In this document: piece by piece, positions 1 to 5,534 of the stretch
Layout: each line of letters starts with the position of its first letter
Numbering within the stretch: position 1 is the stretch's first letter
DNA from: Candidatus Parepulonipiscium sp. PG-Nun2H_MBin03
GTDB taxonomy: Bacteria > Bacillota > Clostridia > Lachnospirales > Cellulosilyticaceae
Length of the DNA: 5,639 nt
Direction: 5' to 3'
NCBI GenBank assembly: GCA_001995005.1
Contig: MDJN01000211.1
Span: 1-5,639 of the forward strand
Notes under the pieces: model-generated
Told to the model about the DNA's origin: nothing
The model's database searches: none
What the model saw: the letters and a program-made list of their open reading frames with translations, nothing else
Position numbers and translations under genes: made by a program

Positions 1-615
1 ATGAACCAAATAGAAATGCAAAAAAACGATATTAAAGGAATAATAGTAATAGACCCAGGGCATGGAGGGTATGACCCTGGGAAAGTTGGTTCAAATGGGG
101 TATATGAAAAAAATATTAATCTAGACATATCTTTAAAATTAAGAGATTACTTAGAAGATAACGGTTATAAAATTATACTTACAAGAGACACTGATTGTGA
201 TTTAGATAATATTCCAGATAAATTTCATAAAAATAATGATATGCGAGCTAGAAAAGATATTATTAATAGCAGTAAAGCACAAGTTTTGGTAAGTATCCAC
301 CAAAATGCATTTAGCCAAGAAAGCGTAAGGGGTGCCCAAGTTTTTTATTATAGTGATACAGGTTCAGGAAAGACATTAGCTAATTTTGTGCAAACTAGTA
401 TACGAGAAAAGGTTGACCCTAATAATACACGTCCTATAAAAAATTCTCCTGATTATTTTTTACTGAAGACGAGTGATATGCCAGCAATTATTATAGAGTG
501 TGGTTTTTTGACTAACAAAGAAGAAGAACGTATGTTACTTAATGCAGAGTATCAATCGTTAATAGCTGGTGCTATAGGAGATGGAATTATACAATTTTTA
601 ACTACTTCTTCTTAA
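1..615 (+). CDS. cwlD: N-acetylmuramoyl-L-alanine amidase, CwlD-like (Amidase_3)
   Basis: This is a zinc-dependent amidase that cleaves the bond between N-acetylmuramic acid and L-alanine in peptidoglycan. CwlD members remove peptides from muramic acid in spore cortex, a step towards muramic-delta-lactam. The single Amidase_3 domain fills nearly all of the 204 residues. It shows IDPGHGG with zinc ligand His21, the VGxxGxxEK motif with Glu36, MRARKDIIN (81-89), SIHQNAF with His100, GAQVFYY (111-117) and the catalytic IIIECGFL with Glu166. GKVGxNG...EK and GAQVFYY are what make it look like CwlD rather than a generic autolysin. No signal peptide or membrane segment is seen, although CwlD proteins usually have one. 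The ATG is the very first base of the window, so its ribosome site is invisible and the true start may lie upstream. The amidase family is certain; the CwlD assignment is probable. Confidence 0.87.
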   Translation: MNQIEMQKNDIKGIIVIDPGHGGYDPGKVGSNGVYEKNINLDISLKLRDYLEDNGYKIILTRDTDCDLDNIPDKFHKNNDMRARKDIINSSKAQVLVSIHQNAFSQESVRGAQVFYYSDTGSGKTLANFVQTSIREKVDPNNTRPIKNSPDYFLLKTSDMPAIIIECGFLTNKEEERMLLNAEYQSLIAGAIGDGIIQFLTTSS

Positions 616-643
616 GGGATTAATTTTTTGTGAGGGTAAGATA

Positions 644-1267
644 ATGGTTATAACTATAAAAGATATTAGCACAATAGAAATTATAGAAAAAAAGTCACGC
701 TTTATTGCCACTGCAATTCCTATTAATAGTGAAGATGAGGCAAAAACACATTTAGTTAATATAAAAAAAACGCATTATAACGCCAATCATAATTGCTATG
801 CATATCAACTAGAAGATGGTATACAAAAGTGTAGTGATGATAAAGAACCTAGTGGTACCGCTGGCAGACCTATCCTTGATGTGTTAAGTGGTAACAACAT
901 AACTAATGCAATAATAATTGTTACAAGATATTTTGGAGGCACTTTACTAGGTACAGGAGGATTAGTTCATGCTTACTCAAGTGCGGCGAAACAAGTTATT
1001 CTAGAAGCTACTTTAATAGAGCAAATTTCTGTACAACTATTTTCGATAAAATGTAACTATGCTACCTTAGGTAAGTTAGAATATTTATTACAAAGCTTTA
1101 ATATAAGAGATAAAATATATACTGATATTGTTGAAATCATAGTAGAAGTAGTATTAAGTGAAGCTGATAATTTTTCAAATTGGTTAGTGGATAATACAAA
1201 TAATAAAGTTGAAATTCTAAAAAAAGATATAGATATTATTTTTCAAGATGTGTCTGCAAAAAACTAG
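644..1267 (+). CDS. yigZ: YigZ/IMPACT family protein (UPF0029)
   Basis: This 207-residue protein is a full-length member of the YigZ/IMPACT family, whose exact bacterial role is unclear; the eukaryotic IMPACT relative modulates translation control through GCN1. The N-terminal UPF0029 domain carries the hallmark blocks KSRF (17-20), HNCYAY (49-54), SDDKEPSGTAG (64-74), VTRYFGG (93-99) and LGTGGL (102-107). The remainder, from about residue 130, fits the small ferredoxin-like C-terminal domain that can resemble elongation-factor domains. A GAGGGTAAG ribosome site lies just before the ATG, and the gene starts 28 nt after the amidase stop, so the two are probably co-transcribed. No terminator is seen between this gene and yebC. 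The family call is certain; the function is not. Confidence 0.93.
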   Translation: MVITIKDISTIEIIEKKSRFIATAIPINSEDEAKTHLVNIKKTHYNANHNCYAYQLEDGIQKCSDDKEPSGTAGRPILDVLSGNNITNAIIIVTRYFGGTLLGTGGLVHAYSSAAKQVILEATLIEQISVQLFSIKCNYATLGKLEYLLQSFNIRDKIYTDIVEIIVEVVLSEADNFSNWLVDNTNNKVEILKKDIDIIFQDVSAKN

Positions 1268-1269
1268 AC

Positions 1270-1297
1270 TTGTAATCAACATAAAGTATGATATAAT
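1270..1297 (+). promoter_or_regulatory. Sigma-A-type extended -10 promoter of yebC
   Basis: A -35 element TTGTAA (1270-1275) is separated by 16 nt from a perfect -10 element TATAAT (1292-1297). A TG at 1289-1290 one base before the -10 gives the extended -10 form. The promoter begins just after the preceding stop codon and would start transcription near 1304, about 33 nt ahead of the yebC ATG. It gives yebC expression independent of the upstream genes. Confidence 0.72.
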
Positions 1298-1324
1298 ATT
1301 ATTAAAAGAACTCATTAAATTTTT

Positions 1325-1330
1325 AGGAGG
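1325..1330 (+). promoter_or_regulatory. Shine-Dalgarno site of yebC
   Basis: A consensus AGGAGG is placed 6 nt before the ATG at 1337, which fixes that start codon. Confidence 0.85.
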
Positions 1331-1336
1331 AGTAAC

Positions 1337-2071
1337 ATGTCAGGACATTCAAAATTTGCAAATATAAAACATAAAAAGGCAAAGAATGATGCACAAAAAG
1401 GTAAAATTTTTACCAAAATAGGTAGAGAAATTGCAGTAGCTGTAAAAAACGGAGGGTCAGACCCTAATCTAAATAATAAGCTAAAAGATATAATAGCTAA
1501 AGCAAAATCTAATAATATGCCAAACGATACTATTGCTAGGAGTATCAAAAAAGCAGAAGGTGATGCCACTGGAGCAAGTTATGAATATATAACATATGAA
1601 GGATATGGTCCTAATGGTATAGCTGTAATAGTAGAAACTCTTACAGATAATAAAAATAGAACAGCGGCTAATGTGCGTGCTGCCTTCTCAAAAGGTAATG
1701 GAAATATGGGTACTACCGGTTGTGTTTCTTTTATGTTTGAGAAAAAGGGTGAGATTATTATTGAAAAAGAAGAAAATGATATAGATGAAGATGACTTGAT
1801 GATGCTAGCACTAGATGCTGGGGCTGATGACTTTAATAGTGAGTATGAAGGATATGTAATTACTTCGTCTCCAGAAACATTTTCAGATGTATATAAGGCA
1901 CTAGAAGATGCTAATATTAAGATATCTGAAGGTCAAATTGCTATGATTCCAACTACTAATGCACAAATTACAGATGATAATATAAAAGCATTTAACAAAA
2001 TGATGGATTTATTAGAAAATGATGATGATGTCCAAGAAGTGTATCATAACTGTAATAATTACGATGAGTAA
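1337..2071 (+). CDS. yebC: YebC/PmpR family protein (TACO1-like)
   Basis: This is a cytoplasmic YebC-family protein, long annotated as a DNA-binding transcriptional regulator. More recent work on the family points to a role in translation, relieving ribosome stalling at proline-rich stretches. Its 244 residues are the usual family length. The N-terminus MSGHSKFANIKHKKAKNDA is the family signature, followed by GKIFTKIGREI (22-32), NNMPNDTIARSIKKA (59-73), YEGYGPNGIAV (88-98), ETLTDNKNRTAANVR (100-114) and GCVSFMF (128-134). The highly conserved Trp after HSK is Phe7 here, a variant common in Lachnospiraceae-type sequences. The C-terminal half is very acidic (residues 141-157). The gene has its own promoter and terminator and so looks like a separate transcription unit. 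The family assignment is secure; whether it acts on DNA or the ribosome cannot be read from the sequence. Confidence 0.97.
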   Translation: MSGHSKFANIKHKKAKNDAQKGKIFTKIGREIAVAVKNGGSDPNLNNKLKDIIAKAKSNNMPNDTIARSIKKAEGDATGASYEYITYEGYGPNGIAVIVETLTDNKNRTAANVRAAFSKGNGNMGTTGCVSFMFEKKGEIIIEKEENDIDEDDLMMLALDAGADDFNSEYEGYVITSSPETFSDVYKALEDANIKISEGQIAMIPTTNAQITDDNIKAFNKMMDLLENDDDVQEVYHNCNNYDE

Positions 2072-2075
2072 ATAA

Positions 2076-2102
2076 GGCTATCAATTTTGATAGCCCTTTT
2101 TT
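2076..2102 (+). terminator. Intrinsic terminator of yebC
   Basis: A perfect 8-bp stem GGCTATCA (2076-2083) / TGATAGCC (2088-2095) with a 4-nt loop is followed by C and six T, then ATTTT. It starts 5 nt after the yebC stop. Its T-tract runs into the stop codon of the convergent HxlR gene. Read on the minus strand, the hairpin is followed only by TTATTTA, so it would be a weaker terminator for that gene. Confidence 0.9.
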
Positions 2103-2436
2103 ATTTTAAATTATGAAATACAATATATTCTTCGCCCCAGATTTTTAGAGCATTTAGAACAGGAATAAAGTTTTTACCAATTTCAGATAATTCATATTCC
2201 ACCTTAGGGGGAACCTGATTGTATTCTCGGCGTATAATAAGTCCTTCTTTTTCTAGTAATTTAAGTTGTCGTGAAAGAGTTGTATGAGTCATCTTTTCGG
2301 GCATTTTCCGTAAAATCTCGTTAAATCTTAAAGTTTGTTCAGATAGTAAATAAAGTATATATATAGACCATTTTCCTGAAAGTAATTTTTGTACAGTTGC
2401 GTACGGGCATTTGCCGAATAAATCTTGTTTTTGCAT
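2101..2436 (-). CDS. HxlR family winged-helix transcriptional regulator
   Basis: This is a 111-residue DNA-binding regulator of the HxlR (MarR-like) family, which acts as a dimer and usually represses neighbouring genes in response to thiol-reactive or aldehyde-like signals. Visible family marks are Cys10-Pro11, GKW (21-23), RFNEI (37-41), the recognition helix region TLSRQLKLLEKEGLIIRR (53-70) and the wing PPKVEYELSEIG (76-87). Cys10 sits where YodB/HypR-type members carry their redox-sensing cysteine, and it is the only Cys in the protein. I chose the ATG at 2436 because AAGGAG lies 7 nt before it and family alignment begins there; an upstream in-frame ATG at 2478 has no ribosome site and would translate the likely operator. 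The gene is divergent from the ABC/flavin operon, so that operon and itself are the probable targets. The family is certain; the ligand is unknown. Confidence 0.94.
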   Translation of the reverse strand: MQKQDLFGKCPYATVQKLLSGKWSIYILYLLSEQTLRFNEILRKMPEKMTHTTLSRQLKLLEKEGLIIRREYNQVPPKVEYELSEIGKNFIPVLNALKIWGEEYIVFHNLK

Positions 2437-2443
2437 CGAAACT

Positions 2444-2448
2444 CTCCT
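2444..2448 (-). promoter_or_regulatory. Shine-Dalgarno site that decides the HxlR start
   Basis: On the minus strand AGGAG (within TAAGGAGAG) lies 7 nt before the ATG at 2436. The longer reading frame from 2478 has no such site, so the short start is preferred. Confidence 0.85.
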
Positions 2449-2453
2449 TATAG

Positions 2454-2477
2454 GTATCATAATTGATACTGGTATCA
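2454..2477. promoter_or_regulatory. Candidate HxlR operator: three alternating half-sites
   Basis: Three exact copies of one hexamer alternate in orientation: GTATCA (2454-2459), TGATAC (2464-2469) and GTATCA (2472-2477). The first pair forms an inverted repeat with a 4-nt spacer, the second an inverted repeat with a 2-nt spacer. The first and third copies are direct repeats 18 bp apart, extending to GGTATCAT. The element lies between the HxlR Shine-Dalgarno site and the predicted divergent promoters, where an autoregulating repressor would be expected to bind. Binding is inferred from position and symmetry only. Confidence 0.6.
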
Positions 2478-2490
2478 TGAAATAACGTAC

Positions 2491-2518
2491 TTGTATTTTT
2501 GTGTATATAGATTATAAT
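2491..2518 (+). promoter_or_regulatory. Probable promoter of the ABC/flavin operon
   Basis: A weak -35 TTGTAT (2491-2496), a 16-nt spacer and a perfect -10 TATAAT (2513-2518) would start transcription near 2525, giving a leader of about 60 nt. A second TATAAT at 2544-2549 has no convincing -35. The candidate operator lies just upstream of the -35, so regulation here could be by occlusion of polymerase or by activation. Confidence 0.45.
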
Positions 2519-2530
2519 AACATCTGTAAA
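2502..2530 (-). promoter_or_regulatory. Possible promoter of the HxlR gene
   Basis: On the minus strand TTTACA (2530-2525) is followed after 17 nt by TATACA (2507-2502). Transcription would begin near 2495 and run through the candidate operator at 2454-2477, which would allow autorepression by roadblock. It overlaps the divergent promoter on the other strand. An alternative weak -10 TATGAT (2461-2456) lies inside the operator itself. Confidence 0.35.
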
Positions 2531-2576
2531 AAGTATTTGCAATTATAATATTGATAATATTAGTTTAGTTAAAATT

Positions 2577-2582
2577 AAGGAG
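2577..2582 (+). promoter_or_regulatory. Shine-Dalgarno site of the binding-protein gene
   Basis: AAGGAG lies 5 nt before the ATG at 2588 and supports that start, which also gives a proper signal peptide. Confidence 0.8.
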
Positions 2583-2587
2583 AAGAT

Positions 2588-3412
2588 ATGAAAAAATTAT
2601 TATTTGCTACTATGGCAACAACTATTCTTACAACTGCCTGTTCTGCATCTGCAAGTGGAGATAGCGATGTATTACGAGTAGGCATTGACTTAAAATTCTA
2701 TCCATTTATGTATTTAGATGATAAAGGAGGGCCTGCAGGATTTGAAGTTGATATTTCTAATGCATTTGGAGAATATATTGGAAAAGAAATAGAAATTGTT
2801 AATACAGACTTTTCTATGTTAATACCTGCACTTGATATAGGAGATATTGACATAATTATTAGTGATATGAGTGCTAAACCAGATAGAGAAGAAAAGGCTG
2901 ACTTTTCAATGCCGTATAGGTATAGTAAAACGCTAGCACTTGTTAATAAAGACTTTGCAACAGAACATAATATTAATTCTAGTATGAGTGAAGAAGAGTT
3001 TTTTAACATTGAAGGAATGATATTTGCTGGCTTAACAGGTACTATAGCTGCAAGCGTGCCACAAGAATTTGGTGCACAAGTCGTTGAGTATCCTGAAATT
3101 GCTTCTGCACTTATTGAGGTAACAAGAGGTACGGCACATGCTTTAATAGGTGCAAATACTATTTATGGTGATCATGCTGCAAACCCTAATACTACTATAG
3201 TTTATGACAAAATTACACAAGCTAGCGGTTCATGTTTTGCAGTTAAAAAAGGTGATAGCGAATTACTAAATCAGGCGAATGACTTTATTGAATCCATGTA
3301 CGCAGACGGTGGGTTTTATGAACAAGCTGGCACAAAATATGATAAGCTTATTGCAGATTTTGTACAAAATGATGAGTTAGGCCTTGAATATATAATATAT
3401 CCAAATAATTAA
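2588..3412 (+). CDS. ABC transporter substrate-binding lipoprotein, amino-acid type (SBP_bac_3)
   Basis: This is an extracytoplasmic binding protein of the polar amino acid family, anchored to the outer face of the membrane and delivering ligand to the permease encoded next. A short signal peptide ends in a slightly loose lipobox, LTTAC, with lipidated Cys18. The SBP_bac_3 domain runs from about residue 28 to 260: RVGIDLKFYPFMYLDD (30-45), GFEVDISNAF (51-60), IPALDIGDIDIIISDMSAKPDREEKADFS (79-107) and a second-lobe GLTGT (148-152). Arg100 matches the arginine that normally holds the ligand alpha-carboxylate. The second-lobe stretch GTAHALIGAN (181-190) lacks the usual acidic residue that binds the alpha-amino group (by eye it falls at Ala189/Asn190). 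Ligand identity is therefore open, and it may not be a standard amino acid. The length of 274 is normal. It is the first gene of the operon, 10 nt before the permease gene. Confidence 0.93.
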   Translation: MKKLLFATMATTILTTACSASASGDSDVLRVGIDLKFYPFMYLDDKGGPAGFEVDISNAFGEYIGKEIEIVNTDFSMLIPALDIGDIDIIISDMSAKPDREEKADFSMPYRYSKTLALVNKDFATEHNINSSMSEEEFFNIEGMIFAGLTGTIAASVPQEFGAQVVEYPEIASALIEVTRGTAHALIGANTIYGDHAANPNTTIVYDKITQASGSCFAVKKGDSELLNQANDFIESMYADGGFYEQAGTKYDKLIADFVQNDELGLEYIIYPNN

Positions 3413-3422
3413 GGAGTTTAAT

Positions 3423-4151
3423 ATGAAAAAAGGCACAAGTTTTTTAATTGCTATATTGGTATATAGCAGTTTAATTTTATTAGCTGTATTTTTTACAATA
3501 GATAACCCACGATATGATTTAATTTTGCAAGATTATAGAATGTTAATTGACGGGTTTATTACTACTATTTTAGCAAGTTTAATTACGTTAGTATGTAGCA
3601 TGGTTATAGGATTTGTACTATTTTTGGCAGAAAGGTCAAAGCATAATATAGTGCATGCATTTGCCGTAGTATTTAGCGAAATTATAATGGGAACGCCTCT
3701 ACTTATTATGATTTTTCTTGCTGTATATGTAATTGGTGGGATAATATTTATATCAAATAAATTTGTGTTAGGTGTATTTGCACTGACTCTATATATGGCA
3801 CCATATTTATCAAATGCCTATAAAACGGCAGTTGCAGTTGTAGATAAGGATCAATATATCGTAATGAATTTATATCACTTTACACTTTTTGAAAAATATA
3901 GATACATTATAATTCCGCAAATGATTCGCCCGCTCTTGCCATCGCTTATTAATAATCTATCTAGTATTATAAAAGGTTCAGCTCTACTAAGAATTGTATC
4001 TGTTAGCGATATATCATATGTGTTGACTGTGATATCTTCAAAAAATTGGGCAGCTATAGAAGGATATTATGTCATGTGGTTATTATATTTAATAATTACA
4101 ATTCCATTATCTATACTTGCAAAATATTTAGCGAAAAAGGTGTCTATATGA
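3423..4151 (+). CDS. Amino-acid-type ABC transporter permease
   Basis: This is the membrane subunit of the importer, of the His/Glu/Gln/Arg/opine type, and presumably works as a homodimer because only one permease gene is present. Hydrophobic segments are seen at about 7-26, 46-69, 77-110, 113-130, 186-204 and 214-236. The family block MGTPLLIMIF (89-98) matches the usual RGTPLL, with Met in place of Arg. The cytoplasmic coupling loop DKDQYIVMNLYHFT...IIIPQMIRPLLPSLINN (141-178) corresponds to the EAA loop that touches the ATPase, but its core reads YIVMNLYHF where relatives have EAAxxLG, so the normally invariant Gly is replaced by His152. IIKGSALLRIVSVSDI (182-197) fits the conserved KxTSLLxVIxxxEL end. 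AAGGAG 6 nt before the ATG fixes the start. Its stop overlaps the start of the ATPase gene. Confidence 0.93.
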   Translation: MKKGTSFLIAILVYSSLILLAVFFTIDNPRYDLILQDYRMLIDGFITTILASLITLVCSMVIGFVLFLAERSKHNIVHAFAVVFSEIIMGTPLLIMIFLAVYVIGGIIFISNKFVLGVFALTLYMAPYLSNAYKTAVAVVDKDQYIVMNLYHFTLFEKYRYIIIPQMIRPLLPSLINNLSSIIKGSALLRIVSVSDISYVLTVISSKNWAAIEGYYVMWLLYLIITIPLSILAKYLAKKVSI

Positions 4152-4858
4152 ATATAAAAATTAACAATTTAACAAAAACCTATGATAATCAAATTGTACT
4201 TGATAATATTAGCTTAGAAATCAATAACACCAGTACAATAGGCATAATAGGAAAATCCGGATGTGGTAAATCAACATTACTAAGGCAACTCGCTGGCATT
4301 GAAGAGCCAGATGGTGGAGAAATAATAATTGATGGATTATCACCTATTACAGATAAGATTGAGTTTCAAAAAAGTATTGGGGTAGTTTTTCAAAAGCATA
4401 ATTTATTTCCGCATCTAACGTTAAAAGAAAATATTTCCCTAATTTTACGCAAAGCAAAAAATATGAATAAACAGAAAGCAGATTCTATTGCAAAACAATT
4501 GCTAGAAAAATTATTTATTGAAAATGAGGCAGATAAACGCCCTAACATGGTATCGGGTGGACAAAATCAACGTTGTTCCATAGCTCGTGCATTAGCCACT
4601 GACCCAAAACTGATTTTTTTAGATGAGCCAACAGCCGCCCTTGATCCGATATTAACTAACGAAGTATTAAAGGCAGTTAATCAACTTAAAAATGAAGGTA
4701 TAAATTTTATATTTGTAACTCATGAAATACATTTTTTGAAACAATTTGCAGATTATATTATATTTTTTGAAAATGGCATCATATGTGAACATGGTGATGT
4801 ATCTTGTCTGCAAAATCCACAGACTACACACCTTGCACAATTTTTAGGAGGCATATAA
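4148..4858 (+). CDS. Amino-acid-type ABC transporter ATP-binding protein
   Basis: This is the cytoplasmic ATPase that powers the importer encoded by the two preceding genes. All nucleotide-binding elements are intact in its 236 residues: Walker A GKSGCGKST (35-43), Q-loop Gln82 in VFQKHNLFPH, signature SGGQNQR (136-142), Walker B LIFLDE (155-160), D-loop ALDP (164-167) and H-loop His192. The FQKHNLFPH and THE stretches and the length are typical of the GlnQ/HisP group. I placed the start at 4148, where ATG overlaps the permease stop as ATGA and AAGGTG lies 5 nt upstream. A longer in-frame reading from 4046 would add 34 residues that do not belong to the family and would overlap the permease gene. 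The overlap implies translational coupling to the permease. Confidence 0.96.
   Translation: MNIKINNLTKTYDNQIVLDNISLEINNTSTIGIIGKSGCGKSTLLRQLAGIEEPDGGEIIIDGLSPITDKIEFQKSIGVVFQKHNLFPHLTLKENISLILRKAKNMNKQKADSIAKQLLEKLFIENEADKRPNMVSGGQNQRCSIARALATDPKLIFLDEPTAALDPILTNEVLKAVNQLKNEGINFIFVTHEIHFLKQFADYIIFFENGIICEHGDVSCLQNPQTTHLAQFLGGI
4846..4851 (+). promoter_or_regulatory. Shine-Dalgarno site supporting a TTG start
   Basis: AGGAGG, located inside the last codons of the ATPase gene, lies 8 nt before the TTG at 4860. The next in-frame Met codon is residue 45, well inside the conserved domain, so the TTG is the true start. Confidence 0.85.
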
Positions 4859-4859
4859 A

Positions 4860-5525
4860 TTGACTATTAAAGAAATCTATGAAAAATTTGATACTATTGG
4901 ATGTTTAACTTTTGCGACTATTAATGAGAAAGGGGAGCCCGAAACAAGAATTGCACATCTACGTGCATATGACGAAGATGGCATTTATTTTATGACCATG
5001 TTTACTAAGGAGTTTTATAGCCAATTAAAGCAAGTAGGTAAACTATCTATTTGTGGGTTAAATGCTAATACACAAATAAGGCATGATGAAAATGGTTTTC
5101 CTATTTTTGAGGGTGGATATGCTATACGTATGACTGGTGATGTTCAAGAAGTATCGATTGATGAAATAAAAGCAAAAAATAATCCTATATTTGATTTTTG
5201 TATAAAAGATCAGGAAATATATAATGCTATGGTAGTATTTTGTATAACTGCTGGGTATGGAGATATTTTTGACTATGATTTTGAAAAGATTAGTCGCAAA
5301 AATAAGCTAGAACGGATTTATTTTTCTTATGGCAATGCTAATATAAAATATAAGGGATTAAAAATAGATACTAATAAATGTATTTCTTGTGGTATATGTA
5401 AGACAAAATGTTCTTTTCTTGCCATTATAGAGGATAGTACGTACTCTATTAATAGCCACCGTTGCGATGAATGTGGCGATTGTTATTTAAATTGTCCTGT
5501 TGGTGCGATTTATCTGAAAGATTAA
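4860..5525 (+). CDS. Pyridoxamine-phosphate-oxidase-like flavin protein fused to a 2[4Fe-4S] ferredoxin domain
   Basis: This is a predicted cytoplasmic redox protein of 221 residues. Residues 1-145 or so form a split beta-barrel of the pyridoxamine 5'-phosphate oxidase-like superfamily, whose members usually bind FMN, F420 or haem. Recognisable parts are GCLTFATINEKGEPETRIAHL (14-34), GIYFMTMFTKEFYSQL (41-56), GKLSICGL (60-67) and YAIRMTGDVQEVS (87-99). Residues 168-219 hold two ferredoxin cluster motifs, CISCGICKTKC (Cys174, 177, 180, 184) and CDECGDCYLNCP (Cys202, 205, 208, 212), with all eight ligands present. The first motif has Ser185 in place of the usual Pro. Such fusions are known from clostridial genomes without an assigned reaction. 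The likely role is electron transfer from ferredoxin clusters to a bound flavin and a small substrate. The gene follows the ATPase stop by 1 nt and starts with TTG, so it is made with the importer. The domains are certain; cofactor and substrate are inferred. Confidence 0.92.
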   Translation: MTIKEIYEKFDTIGCLTFATINEKGEPETRIAHLRAYDEDGIYFMTMFTKEFYSQLKQVGKLSICGLNANTQIRHDENGFPIFEGGYAIRMTGDVQEVSIDEIKAKNNPIFDFCIKDQEIYNAMVVFCITAGYGDIFDYDFEKISRKNKLERIYFSYGNANIKYKGLKIDTNKCISCGICKTKCSFLAIIEDSTYSINSHRCDECGDCYLNCPVGAIYLKD

Positions 5526-5534
5526 GGCAACTAA

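Noticed and set aside
1343..1360. The Phe in place of Trp in the YebC HSKW motif as evidence of a novel variant
   Set aside because: This substitution is, to my knowledge, usual among Lachnospiraceae-type YebC proteins, and all other signature blocks are intact.
1315..1569. 84-residue hydrophobic open frame antisense to the start of yebC
   Set aside because: It is a shadow of the lysine-rich yebC N-terminus, whose complement encodes Phe/Leu-rich peptides; no ribosome site, and yebC is certain.
2437..2478. Longer N-terminus for the HxlR protein, starting at 2478
   Set aside because: No Shine-Dalgarno site. The extra 14 residues would be translated from the operator repeats and the real ribosome site, and family members begin near the Cys-Pro motif.
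2339..2542. 67-residue open frame on the minus strand overlapping the HxlR start
   Set aside because: It overlaps the HxlR coding region in another frame, has no ribosome site, and shows no recognisable motif.
2526..2587. Possible riboswitch or attenuator in the operon leader
   Set aside because: The leader is only about 60 nt of AT-rich sequence with no conserved riboswitch-like core, T-box element or terminator hairpin.
2698..3009. 103-residue open frame antisense to the binding-protein gene
   Set aside because: It is a shadow frame rich in Ser/Ile/Leu, with no motif or start signal, inside a secure coding gene.
4046..4147. Longer N-terminus for the ATPase, starting at an ATG at 4046
   Set aside because: It would overlap the permease gene by about 100 nt, adds 34 residues not seen in the family, and has no ribosome site. 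The ATG at 4148 has AAGGTG upstream and an ATGA overlap.
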